Shown piece after piece: positions 36,107-45,330 of a stretch of 64,000 nt of DNA (its first letter is position 1; each line of letters starts with the position of its first letter). Under the pieces are notes generated by a model, which worked only from the letters and a program-made list of their open reading frames with translations, did not search any database and was not told the DNA's origin. The position numbers were made by a program, and so were the translations under genes. The stretch lies in NCBI RefSeq assembly GCF_003173755.1, contig NZ_CP029553.1, positions 3,682,001 through 3,746,000 of the forward strand, given 5' to 3'. The stretch comes from Methylobacterium terrae (GTDB lineage: Bacteria > Pseudomonadota > Alphaproteobacteria > Rhizobiales > Beijerinckiaceae).

Positions 36107-36727
36107 TCACTCCATCACCGCCGCCTTCATGATCACCACCATGAAGGCGCGCCCCGTGCCATCGCTGACGCAGCGCACGGTGTGGGGCCGGTCGCAGCGG
36201 TAGCGCAGGGTTTCGCCGGCCCGGGCCCGCTGCACCGCGCCGGCCACGTCGACCTCGAACTCGCCCTCGGTGACCGACAGGCACTCGACCGAGCCGCGCT
36301 GGTGGGCGTCGGAATCGAGCACGCCGCCGGGATCGGCCGACAGGTCGTACCATTGCAGCCACTCGACGGTCTTGATCCAGCCGATGATGGCGAGCCGCAT
36401 CCGGCCGTCGTCGGAGACGAGGATCGGCGTGTCGGCCCGCGAGGACTTCTCGATAAACGGCTCCTCGTCGCCGGTGGCGAGCACCCGCTCGATCGAGACG
36501 TCGAGGGCCTGGCTCAGGCGCCAGATCGTCGCCAGCGTCGGGTTGGTCTCGTTGCGCTCGATCTGGCTGATGATCGACTTCGCGACGCCGGACTGCTCGG
36601 CGAGCTCTGAGAGCGAGAGGTTGTAGGCCTTGCGCAGGCGCTGGATGGTCTTGCCGAGTTGCCCCGACAGCACCTGTGCCCCGCTCACCAGGTCCTTGGT
36701 GCGCTCCCGCCCCCGCTCGACGCCCAT
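36107..36727 (-). CDS. XRE-cupin transcriptional regulator
   Basis: 206 residues. An N-terminal Xre helix-turn-helix (LGKTIQRLRKAYNLSLSELA, EQSGVAKSIISQIERNETNP) is joined to a C-terminal cupin beta-barrel (SVECLSVTEGEFEVDVAGAV, GETLRYRCDRPHTVRCVSDG). Cupins of this type bind a small metabolite. No obvious target adjoins; the downstream direction is towards the palindromic repeat and the Mla operon end. The start at 36727 precedes the HTH by about 20 residues, which fits the family. Confidence 0.9.
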   Translation of the reverse strand: MGVERGRERTKDLVSGAQVLSGQLGKTIQRLRKAYNLSLSELAEQSGVAKSIISQIERNETNPTLATIWRLSQALDVSIERVLATGDEEPFIEKSSRADTPILVSDDGRMRLAIIGWIKTVEWLQWYDLSADPGGVLDSDAHQRGSVECLSVTEGEFEVDVAGAVQRARAGETLRYRCDRPHTVRCVSDGTGRAFMVVIMKAAVME

Positions 36728-36863
36728 CGCCCGTCCTTGAACCCCACTGGATCACCGCGCGGCGTTCCGCATTCCGAACGCCCGTACGCTCCATCAAACG
36801 CAATCGCGGGATGCGCGCAAGGGTTCATGCGGCCGCGCGGGTCGATTCCGGCGGGATGGCGCG

Positions 36864-37664
36864 TCAGCCCCACCAGGCGTGGAAGTGGTGCACCGGCCCG
36901 TTGCCGTGCCCGATCCGCAACCGCTCCGAGGCGGCGAGCGCGGCGCTCAGGTAGTCCTTCGCGGCCCGGGCCGCGTCCGGCAGGGAAAGGCCGCGGGCGA
37001 GCCCGGCGGCGAGCGCCGCCGACAGGGTGCAGCCGGTGCCGTGGGTGTTGCGGGTCTCGATCCGCGGGCCCGCGAGGCGCACGATGCTCTCGCCCGGCCC
37101 GATCAGGAGGTCGACGCTCTCCGGGCCGGCGGCGTGGCCGCCCTTCATCAGCACCGCCCGGGGCCCGAGCGCCAGGAGGCGTCGTCCCTGGTCGAGCATC
37201 GCGGCCTCGTCCGTCGCGATCCCCTCCCCCAGCAGCACCGCGGCTTCCGGCAGGTTCGGGGTCAGCACCGCGGCGTGGGGCAGGAGCCTGGCCCGCAGGG
37301 CCTCGACCGCGTCGTCGGCGAGGAGCCGGTCGCCGCTCGTCGCCACCATGACGGGGTCGAGCACCAGCGGCAGGCCGGCGGCGTGGCGGGCGAGGGTCTC
37401 GGCCACGGCCGCGATCACCGGGATGCGCGCGAGCATGCCGATCTTCATCGCCCGCACGTCGAGGTCCGTGAAGACGCTCTCGATCTGGCGGGCGACGAAG
37501 TCCGGCTCGACGTCGTGGATCGCCTGCACGCCCCGCGTGTTCTGGGCGGTGAGCGCCGTGATCACGCTGGCGCCGTAGACGCCGAGCGCCGAGAAGGTCT
37601 TGAGGTCGGCCTGGATCCCGGCGCCGCCGCCGGAATCCGAGCCCGCGATCGTGACGGCGATCAT
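36864..37664 (-). CDS. thiD: Hydroxymethylpyrimidine/phosphomethylpyrimidine kinase
   Basis: 266 residues. ThiD phosphorylates HMP twice for thiamine synthesis. The N-terminus [20 protein letters not shown], the block [32 protein letters not shown] and the ATP/anion-hole [18 protein letters not shown] are all typical of ThiD. The catalytic Cys is in GTGC. It follows thiE by 13 bp on the same strand, giving a thiE-thiD operon. No TPP riboswitch was seen upstream of thiE. Confidence 0.96.
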   Translation of the reverse strand: MIAVTIAGSDSGGGAGIQADLKTFSALGVYGASVITALTAQNTRGVQAIHDVEPDFVARQIESVFTDLDVRAMKIGMLARIPVIAAVAETLARHAAGLPLVLDPVMVATSGDRLLADDAVEALRARLLPHAAVLTPNLPEAAVLLGEGIATDEAAMLDQGRRLLALGPRAVLMKGGHAAGPESVDLLIGPGESIVRLAGPRIETRNTHGTGCTLSAALAAGLARGLSLPDAARAAKDYLSAALAASERLRIGHGNGPVHHFHAWWG

Positions 37665-37677
37665 CGTGCGTTCCCGG

Positions 37678-38382
37678 TCATGCAGCGCCCCGCGCGGCGA
37701 GCGCCCCGTCGACGACCCCGCGCAGGTCGCGGGCCCGCGCCTCGACGTCGCGCCCGGTGCCGAACAGGGCCGAGATCAGCGCGATCCCGTCCGCTCCCGC
37801 GCCGATCGTCGCGGCGGCGTTGCTGCGGTCGATCCCGGCGATCGCCCCGACCGGCAGGCCGGCGCCGCGGGCGAGGCGTGCCCGGAACACGATGCGGTTG
37901 AGCCCGTCGAGCCCGACCGGCGGGTCCGGGTTGTTCTTGCTCGTGGTGGCGAAGACCCCGCCGATGCAGGCGTAGTCCACCGGCAGGCGGTAGAGCTCGT
38001 CGGCTTGGGCCGAGTTCTTGACGGTGAGCCCGACGATCGCGCCGCGGCCGAGCAGGCGGCGCGCGTCCGTCGGGTGCATGTCCTCCTGGCCGAGATGCAC
38101 GCCCTCGAGGCCGGCGGCGAGCGCCAGGTCGACCCGGTCGTTCATGAGGAGCGGCACGCCGCTGCCCTGGAGCGCCGCGTGGATCCGGCGCAGGCGCGCC
38201 ACGGTCTCGCGGGCATCGGCGATGGTCTTCTCGCGGTACTGCAGGAGCGTGCAGCCCCCCGCGGCGGCCTCCGCCGCCATGCGGGCGAGGTGGTCGGCGT
38301 CGCCGCCGCACACCCCGACGTCGAGGAGCCCGTAGAGCCGCAGGTCCACCGGCACGGTCGCGTGGTTGCCCGCAGGGATCAC
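37678..38382 (-). CDS. thiE: Thiamine-phosphate synthase
   Basis: 234 residues starting from GTG 38382 with GGGAG seven bases upstream. ThiE joins HMP pyrophosphate and thiazole phosphate. Motifs: [68 protein letters not shown] and [24 protein letters not shown]; the pyrophosphate-binding Lys/Arg positions are present. The frame is open for much longer upstream, but that is the antisense of the EamA transporter; an alternative GTG lies at 38355. It is the first gene of the thiE-thiD pair. Confidence 0.94.
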   Translation of the reverse strand: MIPAGNHATVPVDLRLYGLLDVGVCGGDADHLARMAAEAAAGGCTLLQYREKTIADARETVARLRRIHAALQGSGVPLLMNDRVDLALAAGLEGVHLGQEDMHPTDARRLLGRGAIVGLTVKNSAQADELYRLPVDYACIGGVFATTSKNNPDPPVGLDGLNRIVFRARLARGAGLPVGAIAGIDRSNAAATIGAGADGIALISALFGTGRDVEARARDLRGVVDGALAARGAA

Positions 38383-38507
38383 CGGGGGGCTCCCGCGCGG
38401 CGCGGATGGGGGCGTGCGGGCATGGGGCGCTTCCTGCTGGACCGGGGGACGAGTTCCGATCCCCCGGAGTAAGGGCGAGCGCGCCGGGGCGTCAACGGTC
38501 CCGCGGA

Positions 38508-39491
38508 CTAGCCCGCCCGCGCCCCGCCCGCCGCCGCCTCGCGGGCCCGCTCGACGACGAGGCGCCGCTCGCGCCAGACCACGAACACCCCGGCGACCGC
38601 CACGATGCCGCCGCCGACCGCGATCGACAGCGTGGGAAGCTGGCCGAACACGAACCAGCCGATCAGCACCGACCACAGCATGGTGGTGTACTCGAAGGGG
38701 GCGACCAGCGAGGCGTCGCCGTGGCGGTAGCTCTCGGTGAGCAGGATCTGGCCGATGCCGCCGAGCACGCCGACGACCACGAACAGGGCGAGGTCGAAGA
38801 GGCCCGGCATCCGCCAGCCGAGCGCCAGGGTCGAGAGGCCGAGGAGCGAGGTGAACAGGAAGAAGTAGAGCACGATGGCGCCGGTGCGCTCGGTGCCGGT
38901 GAGCTTGCGCACCTGGATGGTCGCCGCCGCCGAGCAGCCCGCCGCCAGGATCGCGAACAGCGCACCCGTGGCGCCGCCGCCGCCCGCCCCGCCGAATTCG
39001 AGGTGGGGGGCGAGCGTGATCAGCACCCCGAGGAAGCCGACGCTGACGCCGGCCCAGCGATAGGCCTGGACCCGCTCGCGCAGCACCACCGCCGCCAGCA
39101 CCACGACGAGGATCGGCGAGGCGTAGCCGATCGCCACGGCATCCGAGAGCGGCAGGAAGGAGAGGCCGGCAAAGCCCGCGAACATCCCGCAGGCGCCGAT
39201 GATGCTGCGGAGCACGTGGCCCTTGAGGTTCCGGGTGCGCACGGCGTCGCGCACGCTGCCCTGCCAGCGCAGCCACAGGAGCAGCGGCGCGATCGCGATG
39301 AAGCAGCGGAAGAACACGATCTCGCCGGTCGGGAACCGCTCGGCCAGGATCTTCACGCCGGCGGACATCAGCGTGAAGGCGAGCGCCGAGAGAACCTTGA
39401 GCCCGATGCCGAGATACGGCCGGGCGGCCGCGCGGCCCGACGCGCCAGATCCGGTGGCCGACCGGCCGGGGACGACGAGGGGGGCTGCCAT
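38508..39491 (-). CDS. EamA/DMT family transporter
   Basis: 327 residues with ten membrane helices in two halves. YLGIGLKVLSALAFTLMSAG and ERFPTGEIVFFRCFIAIAPLL are the first half; FEYTTMLWSVLIGWFVFGQL is the second. The pattern VFFRCFIA and SYRHGDASLVAPFEYT matches S-adenosylmethionine/riboflavin-type DMT exporters of alphaproteobacteria, though the substrate is not fixed. It is not closely similar in sequence to the other EamA protein at 11.7 kb. It lies 125 bp upstream of thiE on the same strand. Confidence 0.9.
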   Translation of the reverse strand: MAAPLVVPGRSATGSGASGRAAARPYLGIGLKVLSALAFTLMSAGVKILAERFPTGEIVFFRCFIAIAPLLLWLRWQGSVRDAVRTRNLKGHVLRSIIGACGMFAGFAGLSFLPLSDAVAIGYASPILVVVLAAVVLRERVQAYRWAGVSVGFLGVLITLAPHLEFGGAGGGGATGALFAILAAGCSAAATIQVRKLTGTERTGAIVLYFFLFTSLLGLSTLALGWRMPGLFDLALFVVVGVLGGIGQILLTESYRHGDASLVAPFEYTTMLWSVLIGWFVFGQLPTLSIAVGGGIVAVAGVFVVWRERRLVVERAREAAAGGARAG

Positions 39492-39772
39492 GGGCGGGGC
39501 GCTTTTCTTGGGGAAGCCGGGGAGGTGCGCGCCGCGGAGAAGCGGCGGGGCGTCCTGTCAAAACCACGAATCGCCACGGCCGAGGTAGAGGGCTCCTCGA
39601 GCGTCTGACCTGCGCGATCCGCATGGTGGTCTTTAAATCTCCGCAAACGAATTCAGGTTTGCGACGTCGGGCCGGCCTTCCCCGGCCGAGGTTCCACGCT
39701 CCGCCCCCGCGTCATCAAAGTGATACGCGAATGGGGTTTGGCTGGCGCGAGACGCCGCCAAGGAGAATGCAC

Positions 39773-40654
39773 GTGGCCGAGGACGCCGACGCGCTTCGCG
39801 TGCGAACCCTGTTCCTCTCGGACACCCACCTGGGGACGAAGGGCTGCCAGGCCGAGCTGCTGCTCGGCTTCCTGCGGGACGTCGACGCCGACGAGATCTA
39901 CCTCGTCGGCGACATCGTCGACGGCTGGAAGCTGCGCTCGGGCTGGTACTGGCCGCAATCGCACAACGACGTGGTGCAGAAACTGCTGCGGAAGGTGCGC
40001 AAGGGGTCGCGGCTGATCTACGTGCCGGGCAACCACGACGAGTTCCTGCGCGACTTCCTCGACATGCATTTCGGCGGCATCGAGATCCAGGACCAGGTGC
40101 TGCACGAGGCGGCGGACGGCAAGCGCTACCTCGTCATCCACGGCGACCAGTTCGACCTCGTGGTCCGCCACGCCCGCTGGCTCGCGCTCCTCGGGGACGG
40201 CGCCTACACGGCGGCGCTCTTCGTCAACACCCACCTCAACTGGGTGCGCCGGCGCCTCGGCCTGACCTACTGGTCGCTCTCGGCCTGGGCCAAGCTGAAG
40301 GTGAAGAACGCCGTCAACTTCATCGGCCGCTTCGAGGAGTTCCTGATCGCCGAGGCGAGGCGGGCCGAGGCCGACGGGGTGATCTGCGGCCACATCCACC
40401 ACGCGGCGAGCCGCATGGTCGGCACCATGCACTACCTCAATACCGGCGACTGGGTCGAATCCTGCACGGCGGTGGTCGAGCATTACGACGGCACGATGGA
40501 GGTGATCCGCTACGCCGAGTGGAGACGGAGCGGCGCCGAGGCCGCGCAGCCCCTCGCCGCACGCCCCCGCCCGCACGCCCCGGTCGAGGAACTGGCGCCC
40601 GCCGCCCGCTCCCTGCAGGATCATCCCGCCGCCGGCACCAGGGCCGTCGCGTGA
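39773..40654 (+). CDS. LpxH-like metallophosphoesterase
   Basis: 293 residues. Two-metal phosphoesterase motifs occur in order: FLSDTHLGTKGCQ, YLVGDIVDGWKLRSGWYWPQ, YVPGNHDEFLRDF, LVIHGDQFDLVVRH and VICGHIHHAASRM. This is the UDP-2,3-diacylglucosamine hydrolase-like group with the long WYWPQSHNDVVQKLLRK insert, common in Rhizobiales beside a glycosyltransferase. AAGGAG (39760-39765) is one base before ATG 39767 but seven before GTG 39773, so GTG is preferred. The C-terminus is Pro/Ala-rich. The stop overlaps the next start (GTGA). The exact substrate is not certain. Confidence 0.88.
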   Translation: MAEDADALRVRTLFLSDTHLGTKGCQAELLLGFLRDVDADEIYLVGDIVDGWKLRSGWYWPQSHNDVVQKLLRKVRKGSRLIYVPGNHDEFLRDFLDMHFGGIEIQDQVLHEAADGKRYLVIHGDQFDLVVRHARWLALLGDGAYTAALFVNTHLNWVRRRLGLTYWSLSAWAKLKVKNAVNFIGRFEEFLIAEARRAEADGVICGHIHHAASRMVGTMHYLNTGDWVESCTAVVEHYDGTMEVIRYAEWRRSGAEAAQPLAARPRPHAPVEELAPAARSLQDHPAAGTRAVA

Positions 40655-41754
40655 GGCTCCTCGTCGCGACCGATGCCTGGCACCCCCAGGTCAACGGCGT
40701 CGTCCGCTCGCTGGAGCACATGGTCACGGCGGGGCGCCGGCGCGGCCACGATCCGGTGATGCTGACGCCGGTGGACTTCGCCAGCGTGCCGCTGCCGGGC
40801 TACGCCGAGATCCGGCTGTCGCTCGTCACCGCCCGGGGCGTCGCGGCCCGCTTCCCGGGCCTCGCCCCCACCCACGTCCACATCGCCACCGAGGGGCCGA
40901 TCGGGCTCGCCACCCGGCGGGTCTGCCTGGCGCAGGGGCGGCCCTTCACCACGAGCTACCACACCCGCTTCCCCGAATACCTCGCCGCCCGCCTGCCGGT
41001 GCCGGAACGCTGGAGCTACGCGTGGCTGCGCCGCTTCCACACTGCTGCGAGCGGCACGATGGTGAGCACGCCCTCGCTCGAGCGCGACCTCGCCTCCCGC
41101 GGCTTCGGGCGGCTGATGCGCTGGAGCCGCGGCGTCGACACCGACCTGTTCCGCCCCTGCGACGGCGAGGCGCCGCCGGACTGCCTCGCCGGGCTGCCGC
41201 GCCCGTTCTTCCTGTTCGTCGGGCGGCTCGCGGTCGAGAAGAACGTCGAGGCGTTCCTGCGCCTCGACCTGCCGGGCACCAAGCTCGTCGTCGGCGACGG
41301 GCCGGACCGGGCGCGGCTCGCCGGCCTCGCTCCCGCCGCGCGCTTCCTCGGCACGCTGACCGGCGAGGCGCTCGCCCGGGTCTACGCGGCCTCCGACGTC
41401 TTCGTCTTCCCGAGCCTGACCGACACCTTCGGCATCGTCCTGCTCGAGGCGCTGGCGAGCGGATTGCCGGTGGCGGCCTACCCGGTCACCGGCCCCCTCG
41501 ACGTGATCGGGGGTACGGGCGTCGGGGTTCTCGACCATGACCTCGGGGCTGCGGCCCGCGCGGCGCTCGCGATCCCGCCCGCGGCCTGCCGCCGGGAAGC
41601 CCTGCGCTACACCTGGGCGGCGAGCGCCGACCAGTTCTACGGCAACATCGAGAGCGCCCACGCGGAGGGCGCCTCCGTGCCGCGGCGCCGGCGGCTGGGC
41701 TGGCCGAAGGCGTTGCCGGGCCAGACGCCGCTGCCGCGGGCGGGCGAGGGCTGA
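40651..41754 (+). CDS. Glycosyltransferase family 4-like (GT-B) protein
   Basis: 367 residues from GTG 40651, overlapping the phosphoesterase stop by GTGA. N-terminal donor/acceptor region: RLLVATDAWHPQVNGVVRSLE, then FTTSYHTRFPEYLAARLP and VSTPSLERDLASRGFGRLMR with WSRGVDTDLFRP. C-terminal nucleotide-sugar region: FLFVGRLAVEKNVEAFLRLD, VVGDGPDRARLAG and FVFPSLTDTFGIVLLEALASG (the E-x7-E-type site). It probably glycosylates a membrane lipid; pairing with an LpxH-like enzyme suggests envelope lipid modification, which is inference. Confidence 0.92.
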   Translation: MRLLVATDAWHPQVNGVVRSLEHMVTAGRRRGHDPVMLTPVDFASVPLPGYAEIRLSLVTARGVAARFPGLAPTHVHIATEGPIGLATRRVCLAQGRPFTTSYHTRFPEYLAARLPVPERWSYAWLRRFHTAASGTMVSTPSLERDLASRGFGRLMRWSRGVDTDLFRPCDGEAPPDCLAGLPRPFFLFVGRLAVEKNVEAFLRLDLPGTKLVVGDGPDRARLAGLAPAARFLGTLTGEALARVYAASDVFVFPSLTDTFGIVLLEALASGLPVAAYPVTGPLDVIGGTGVGVLDHDLGAAARAALAIPPAACRREALRYTWAASADQFYGNIESAHAEGASVPRRRRLGWPKALPGQTPLPRAGEG

Positions 41755-41873
41755 CGCCCGGTTGCAAGGCGGCCCGGCGCTGCCTTACTGCGTCTCGGCG
41801 AGGCTCCCGCCGGGCCGCCGCCGCCGCGGCGGCGATCGGGAGGCCGGCGAAAGGCACCCGGGCGGGCGCGACC

Positions 41874-42776
41874 ATGGAGCTGAAATGGCTTGAGGATTTC
41901 GTCAGCCTCGCGCGGACGGGCAGCTTCTCGCGCTCCGCCGACGAGCGCCACGTGACGCAATCCGCCTTCAGCCGCCGCATCCAGGCCCTCGAAGCGTGGC
42001 TCGGCGTCGCCCTCATCGACCGCAGCACCTACCCGACCTCGCTCACGCAAGCCGGCCGGGACTTTCGCGAGACCGCCGAGGAGACCGTGCGGCAGCTTCA
42101 CGGCACCCGCGCCGCCCTGCAGGCCAGCGCCCGGCCGGACCCGCAGACCGTGGCGGTCGCCGCGCTCCACACTCTCGCCCTCACCTTCTTCCCGTCCTGG
42201 TTCCGACGGATCGAGGCGCAGACCGGCGCCCTCGGCAGCCGCCTCCTGCCGGACGATTTCCACGCCTGCATCCAGGCGCTCGCCGAGGGCGGCTACGACT
42301 TCCTGCTGACCTTCCATCACCCGAGCGTCGGCATCCTGCTCGATCCCGACCTCTTTCCCCACCGCGTGGTCGGGGCGGACAGCCTGGTCGCGGTGCACAG
42401 CGCGGCGCTGCCGGGTTCTGGCGCGGCGCTGCCTCTCCTGAGCTACAGCCGGAACTCCTTCCTCGGCCGCGTGGCGGCTATCGCGCAATTCCGAACGGGC
42501 GGGGATGCCGCCGTGACCGCCCACACCAACGAGAACGCGATGGCCGAGGCGCTGAAGTTCATGGCGCTCGAGGGACACGGACGCGCCTGGCTGCCCCGCA
42601 GCCTGGTCGCCCGCGAACTCGCCGAGGATCGCCTGGTCGCCGCGGGCGAGGCGCTCCCGCTCGAGATCCGGCTCTACCGCAACGCCGCGCATCGGCGCGC
42701 CGCGGTCTCGGCGGTGTGGCGGGCGGCCGAGGCCGTCGCCGCCGAAACTATGCGAAACGCGAATGGGGTGGACTGA
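41874..42776 (+). CDS. LysR-type regulator, HypT/YjiE-like
   Basis: 300 residues. The winged helix MELKWLEDFVSLARTGSFSR, SADERHVTQSAFSRRIQALE is followed by the effector domain with YSRNSFLGR and MALEGHGRAWLPRSLVAREL. The overall pattern (ETKWL-type start, LLNYSRNSYMGRL-like and GIAWLPE-like segments) recalls E. coli HypT/YjiE, a hypochlorite-responsive activator. It lies directly before the racemase gene on the same strand (59 bp), which suggests it may regulate it. Whether it senses oxidants cannot be told here. Confidence 0.85.
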   Translation: MELKWLEDFVSLARTGSFSRSADERHVTQSAFSRRIQALEAWLGVALIDRSTYPTSLTQAGRDFRETAEETVRQLHGTRAALQASARPDPQTVAVAALHTLALTFFPSWFRRIEAQTGALGSRLLPDDFHACIQALAEGGYDFLLTFHHPSVGILLDPDLFPHRVVGADSLVAVHSAALPGSGAALPLLSYSRNSFLGRVAAIAQFRTGGDAAVTAHTNENAMAEALKFMALEGHGRAWLPRSLVARELAEDRLVAAGEALPLEIRLYRNAAHRRAAVSAVWRAAEAVAAETMRNANGVD

Positions 42777-42835
42777 CACGGCATTGGACCGGGGCCGGGG
42801 GCGGCGCGCATCGTCACCGCGGACAGGAGGTCGCG

Positions 42836-43534
42836 ATGCTCGGTGTTCTCGGTGGAATGGGGCCGATGGCCACGGTCGATTTCATGGAAAAGGTCATCCG
42901 CCACACGCCCGCCTCCTGCGACCAGGAGCACATCCGGATGGTCGTCTGCTCGGCCGCCGACATCCCGGATCGCACTGCCGCGATCCTCGGCGAGGGGCCG
43001 GATCCGCTTCCGGCCCTGCGCGCGACCCTGCGCCGGCTGGAGGCGGCGGGCGCGACGTGCATTGCCATGCCCTGCAACACCGCCCATCACTGGCACGCCG
43101 CCTTGCAGGCCGGGACGCCGCTGCCGATCCTGCACATCGCCGACGCGGTGGCCGACCGGCTCGGCCCGCCGGAGGGCGCCCGCATCGGCGTCCTGGCCAC
43201 CACCGGCACCGTCGCGGCGGGGATCTACCAGGACCGTCTCGCCCTGCGCGGCTACGCGTGCGGGCTGCCCGACACCGGGGGGCAGGACGCGGTGATGCGC
43301 GCAATCCGGCTCGTGAAGGCCGGCCGCCTCGCCGAGGCGACGGCGATCCTGCGTCGGGAAGCGGAGGCCCTGGCGGCGGCAGGAGCCGGGGCGGTCGTGA
43401 TGGCCTGCACCGAGATCCCGGTGGCGCTCGCGGCGGTGGAGGATCCGCTGCGGGCGTGCCTGGTCGACGCGACGGAAGCCCTGGCCCGGGCCTGCGTGGC
43501 GGCCTGCCGGCCCGGGACCGCCCTCGCCGCCTGA
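42836..43534 (+). CDS. Aspartate/glutamate racemase family protein
   Basis: 232 residues with a perfect ACAGGAGG (42823-42830) five bases before the ATG. MLGVLGGMGPMATVDFMEKV is the racemase start; the two catalytic cysteines are in CIAMPCNTAHHW and VVMACTEIPVAL. Cofactor-independent racemases interconvert L- and D-Asp/Glu. The longer in-frame reading upstream belongs to the LysR gene in another frame. Expression is likely strong given the ribosome site. Pairing with the LysR gene implies inducible use of D-amino acids, which is inference. Confidence 0.92.
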   Translation: MLGVLGGMGPMATVDFMEKVIRHTPASCDQEHIRMVVCSAADIPDRTAAILGEGPDPLPALRATLRRLEAAGATCIAMPCNTAHHWHAALQAGTPLPILHIADAVADRLGPPEGARIGVLATTGTVAAGIYQDRLALRGYACGLPDTGGQDAVMRAIRLVKAGRLAEATAILRREAEALAAAGAGAVVMACTEIPVALAAVEDPLRACLVDATEALARACVAACRPGTALAA

Positions 43535-43550
43535 GCCGCGTCCGGCACCT

Positions 43551-43572
43551 CCCGCGGCGGGGCCGCCGCGGG
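43551..43572. terminator. Bidirectional hairpin between racemase and DUF488 genes
   Basis: A 10-bp palindromic stem (CCCGCGGCGG, 43551-43560, with CCGCCGCGGG, 43563-43572) lies between two convergent stop codons. It lacks T runs. The two-base gap means the real loop opens to four or six bases. Confidence 0.5.
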
Positions 43573-43586
43573 ATCGGCCCCACGCC

Positions 43587-44030
43587 TCACGCGAACAGGT
43601 CCACCGCCTGAAACCCCCTCCCCGCCAGCCGCTCACTCAGGATCCGCCGGTGGCAGCGCTCCGGGTCGCGCTCGAAGCAGAGCAGGCAGGTCGGGCCGGC
43701 CGCGGCGAGCGCCGCCAGCTCGTCGAGGGCGGCTTCGCCGGTCGCGGTGTCCAGCACCTCGTCGCAGTAGATCCGCCGCATCAGGCCGGCATCGTGGGCG
43801 CGGGCGGCCTCGCGCCCGGCCTTGGGCGTGCCGAGGCTGCGCAGGTGGCTGTAGGCGATGCCGGCCTCGGTCAGGCCGGCGGCGAGGGCGCTCTTCGAGA
43901 AGCCGCGCTTGCGCGAGGCCGCCACCGCCCGCACGTCGGCGAGCCGAGCCACGCCGGCATCGCGCAGGGCGGCGGTGACGCGCTCGGAATCGGCGCCTTC
44001 GTACCCGATGGTAAACAGAACCTTGGCCAC
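43587..44030 (-). CDS. DUF488 family protein
   Basis: 147 residues: VLFTIGYEGADSERVTAALRD at the start, VARLADVRAVAASRKRGFSK, GIAYSHLRSLGTPKAGREAA and TCLLCFERDPERCHRRILSE. This is the DUF488 pattern, with two conserved cysteines in CLLCFERDPERCHR that look redox- or metal-related. No function is established that I can state. It is convergent with the racemase and divergent from the lysozyme gene. Confidence 0.92.
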   Translation of the reverse strand: MAKVLFTIGYEGADSERVTAALRDAGVARLADVRAVAASRKRGFSKSALAAGLTEAGIAYSHLRSLGTPKAGREAARAHDAGLMRRIYCDEVLDTATGEAALDELAALAAAGPTCLLCFERDPERCHRRILSERLAGRGFQAVDLFA

Positions 44031-44226
44031 GTCCCGTCCCGATAAAATTCAGTGCTGGCGGAGGCTTATGCCCGATGGCCGAGGCCCGGGCGAGCCTCGG
44101 GGCATGGTTACGTGGCTTATCCGCCACGGGTTTCGGAATTCCGTCCCGATTCCGTCAAGCTTCCATTAACCGGCCCCACCGCATCGAATAGCCATAGTGT
44201 TCCGCGTGAAGTCAGGCCGCGCCCCC

Positions 44227-45093
44227 ATGCCGATGGAGTCGACGATCCCCTCCGCCCCGTGGTCCTCCGTCCTCTCGCGCGGTGTCCTGTGGGGCAGGCG
44301 CGCGCTCGCGGCCGCGAGCCTCGCCGCGCTCGCGGCCTGCGCCGGCGGCGGCGCCGATTTCTATCCCACCAAGGGCGACGTGAAGCCCCATCCGGGCGTC
44401 GCCAAGGCCAAGAACCACCCGATCCAGGGCATCGACGTCTCGAAGTGGCAGGGCCCGATCGACTGGGCCTCGGTCCGGGGCGCCGGCACCCAGTTCGCCT
44501 ACATCAAGGCGACCGAGGGCGGCGACCACGTCGACGAGCGCTTCCGCGAGAACTGGGACGGCGCCGGCCGCGCCGGGGTGCCGCGGGGCGCCTACCACTT
44601 CGTGTTCTGGTGCCGCTCGGCCAAGGACCAGATGGACTGGTTCAAGCGCAACGTCCCCAACGACCCGACCGCCCTGCCCCCGGTCCTCGACGTCGAGTGG
44701 AACGGCCATTCGCAGCTCTGCCCCAAGAAGCTGCCGAAGGCCCAGGCCCTCGCGATGACCGAGTACATGCTCAGGGAGATGGAGGCCTATACCGGCAAGC
44801 GGCCGATCATCTACACCGACATCACCTTCCACAAGGACGTGCTGGAGGGCGAGCTGCCGGATTATCCGCACTGGGTCCGCTCCACCGCGGCCGAGCCGGA
44901 GCAGCGCTACGCCAACCGCGACTGGATGCTGTGGCAGTTCACCTCGACCGGGCGGGTGCCGGGCGTGCGCGGCGACGTCGACCGCAACGCCTTCTACGGC
45001 ACCAAAGCCGAGTGGGCCTCGTTCCTGGCGACCGATTGCGACCCGCGCCACCATCGCCGGCTCTCGGCGGCGGGGTTGTGCACGGACAAGTGA
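44227..45093 (+). CDS. GH25 lysozyme-like lipoprotein
   Basis: 288 residues. A signal peptide with lipobox LAALAACAGG (Cys near residue 38) precedes a GH25 muramidase domain: HPIQGIDVSKWQGPIDWASV, FAYIKATEGGDHVDERF and the catalytic Asp-x-Glu in PPVLDVEWNG, then RPIIYTDITF and WMLWQFTSTGRVPGV. It should cleave peptidoglycan from the outer membrane side. The start is uncertain: ATG 44227 is used; GTG 44197 is in frame. A strong terminator follows 21 bp later. Confidence 0.93.
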   Translation: MPMESTIPSAPWSSVLSRGVLWGRRALAAASLAALAACAGGGADFYPTKGDVKPHPGVAKAKNHPIQGIDVSKWQGPIDWASVRGAGTQFAYIKATEGGDHVDERFRENWDGAGRAGVPRGAYHFVFWCRSAKDQMDWFKRNVPNDPTALPPVLDVEWNGHSQLCPKKLPKAQALAMTEYMLREMEAYTGKRPIIYTDITFHKDVLEGELPDYPHWVRSTAAEPEQRYANRDWMLWQFTSTGRVPGVRGDVDRNAFYGTKAEWASFLATDCDPRHHRRLSAAGLCTDK

Positions 45094-45114
45094 CGAACGG
45101 CTGACGGAGGCGAC

Positions 45115-45152
45115 GAAGCCCGGCCCGCGACGAGCGGCCGGGCTTCCTCTTT
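45115..45152 (+). terminator. Intrinsic terminator of the lysozyme gene
   Basis: A perfect 11-bp stem (GAAGCCCGGCC, 45115-45125, with GGCCGGGCTTC, 45136-45146), 10-nt loop, then CTCTTT. It is 21 bp after the stop. Confidence 0.8.
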
Positions 45153-45164
45153 GAAAATCGTCTC

Positions 45165-45330
45165 GTCCCACCCTCGACCTCGTCCCGAGGTACGGGCGAT
45201 CGAAGACCGCTGGACTTCGAAGGAGGGCTCCAGAGGTCTCCGCGGTCCCCCCTTCGCGGTCAGTCGATCGTCGATCGACCGAAGCCCCGGGATGAGGTCG
45301 CGAACGGGAGGACGAGCGGATCGTCCCCGC
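45165..45330. repeat. Intergenic palindrome-rich stretch (possible element of the copy A/C family)
   Basis: This gap between convergent genes contains GTCGATC/GATCGAC arms around 45266-45282 and GCCCCGGGATGAGG near 45286, resembling part of the elements at 35930 and 55105. No gene is visible. Confidence 0.35.

Noticed and set aside
38383..38507. TPP riboswitch before thiE
   Set aside because: No CUGAGA-type THI-box segment was found in the 125-bp gap.
37678..39624. A 648-codon frame ending in ThiE
   Set aside because: The upstream part lies over the EamA gene in another frame and is Arg/Ala/Gly-rich noise; ThiE starts at GTG 38382 with a ribosome site.
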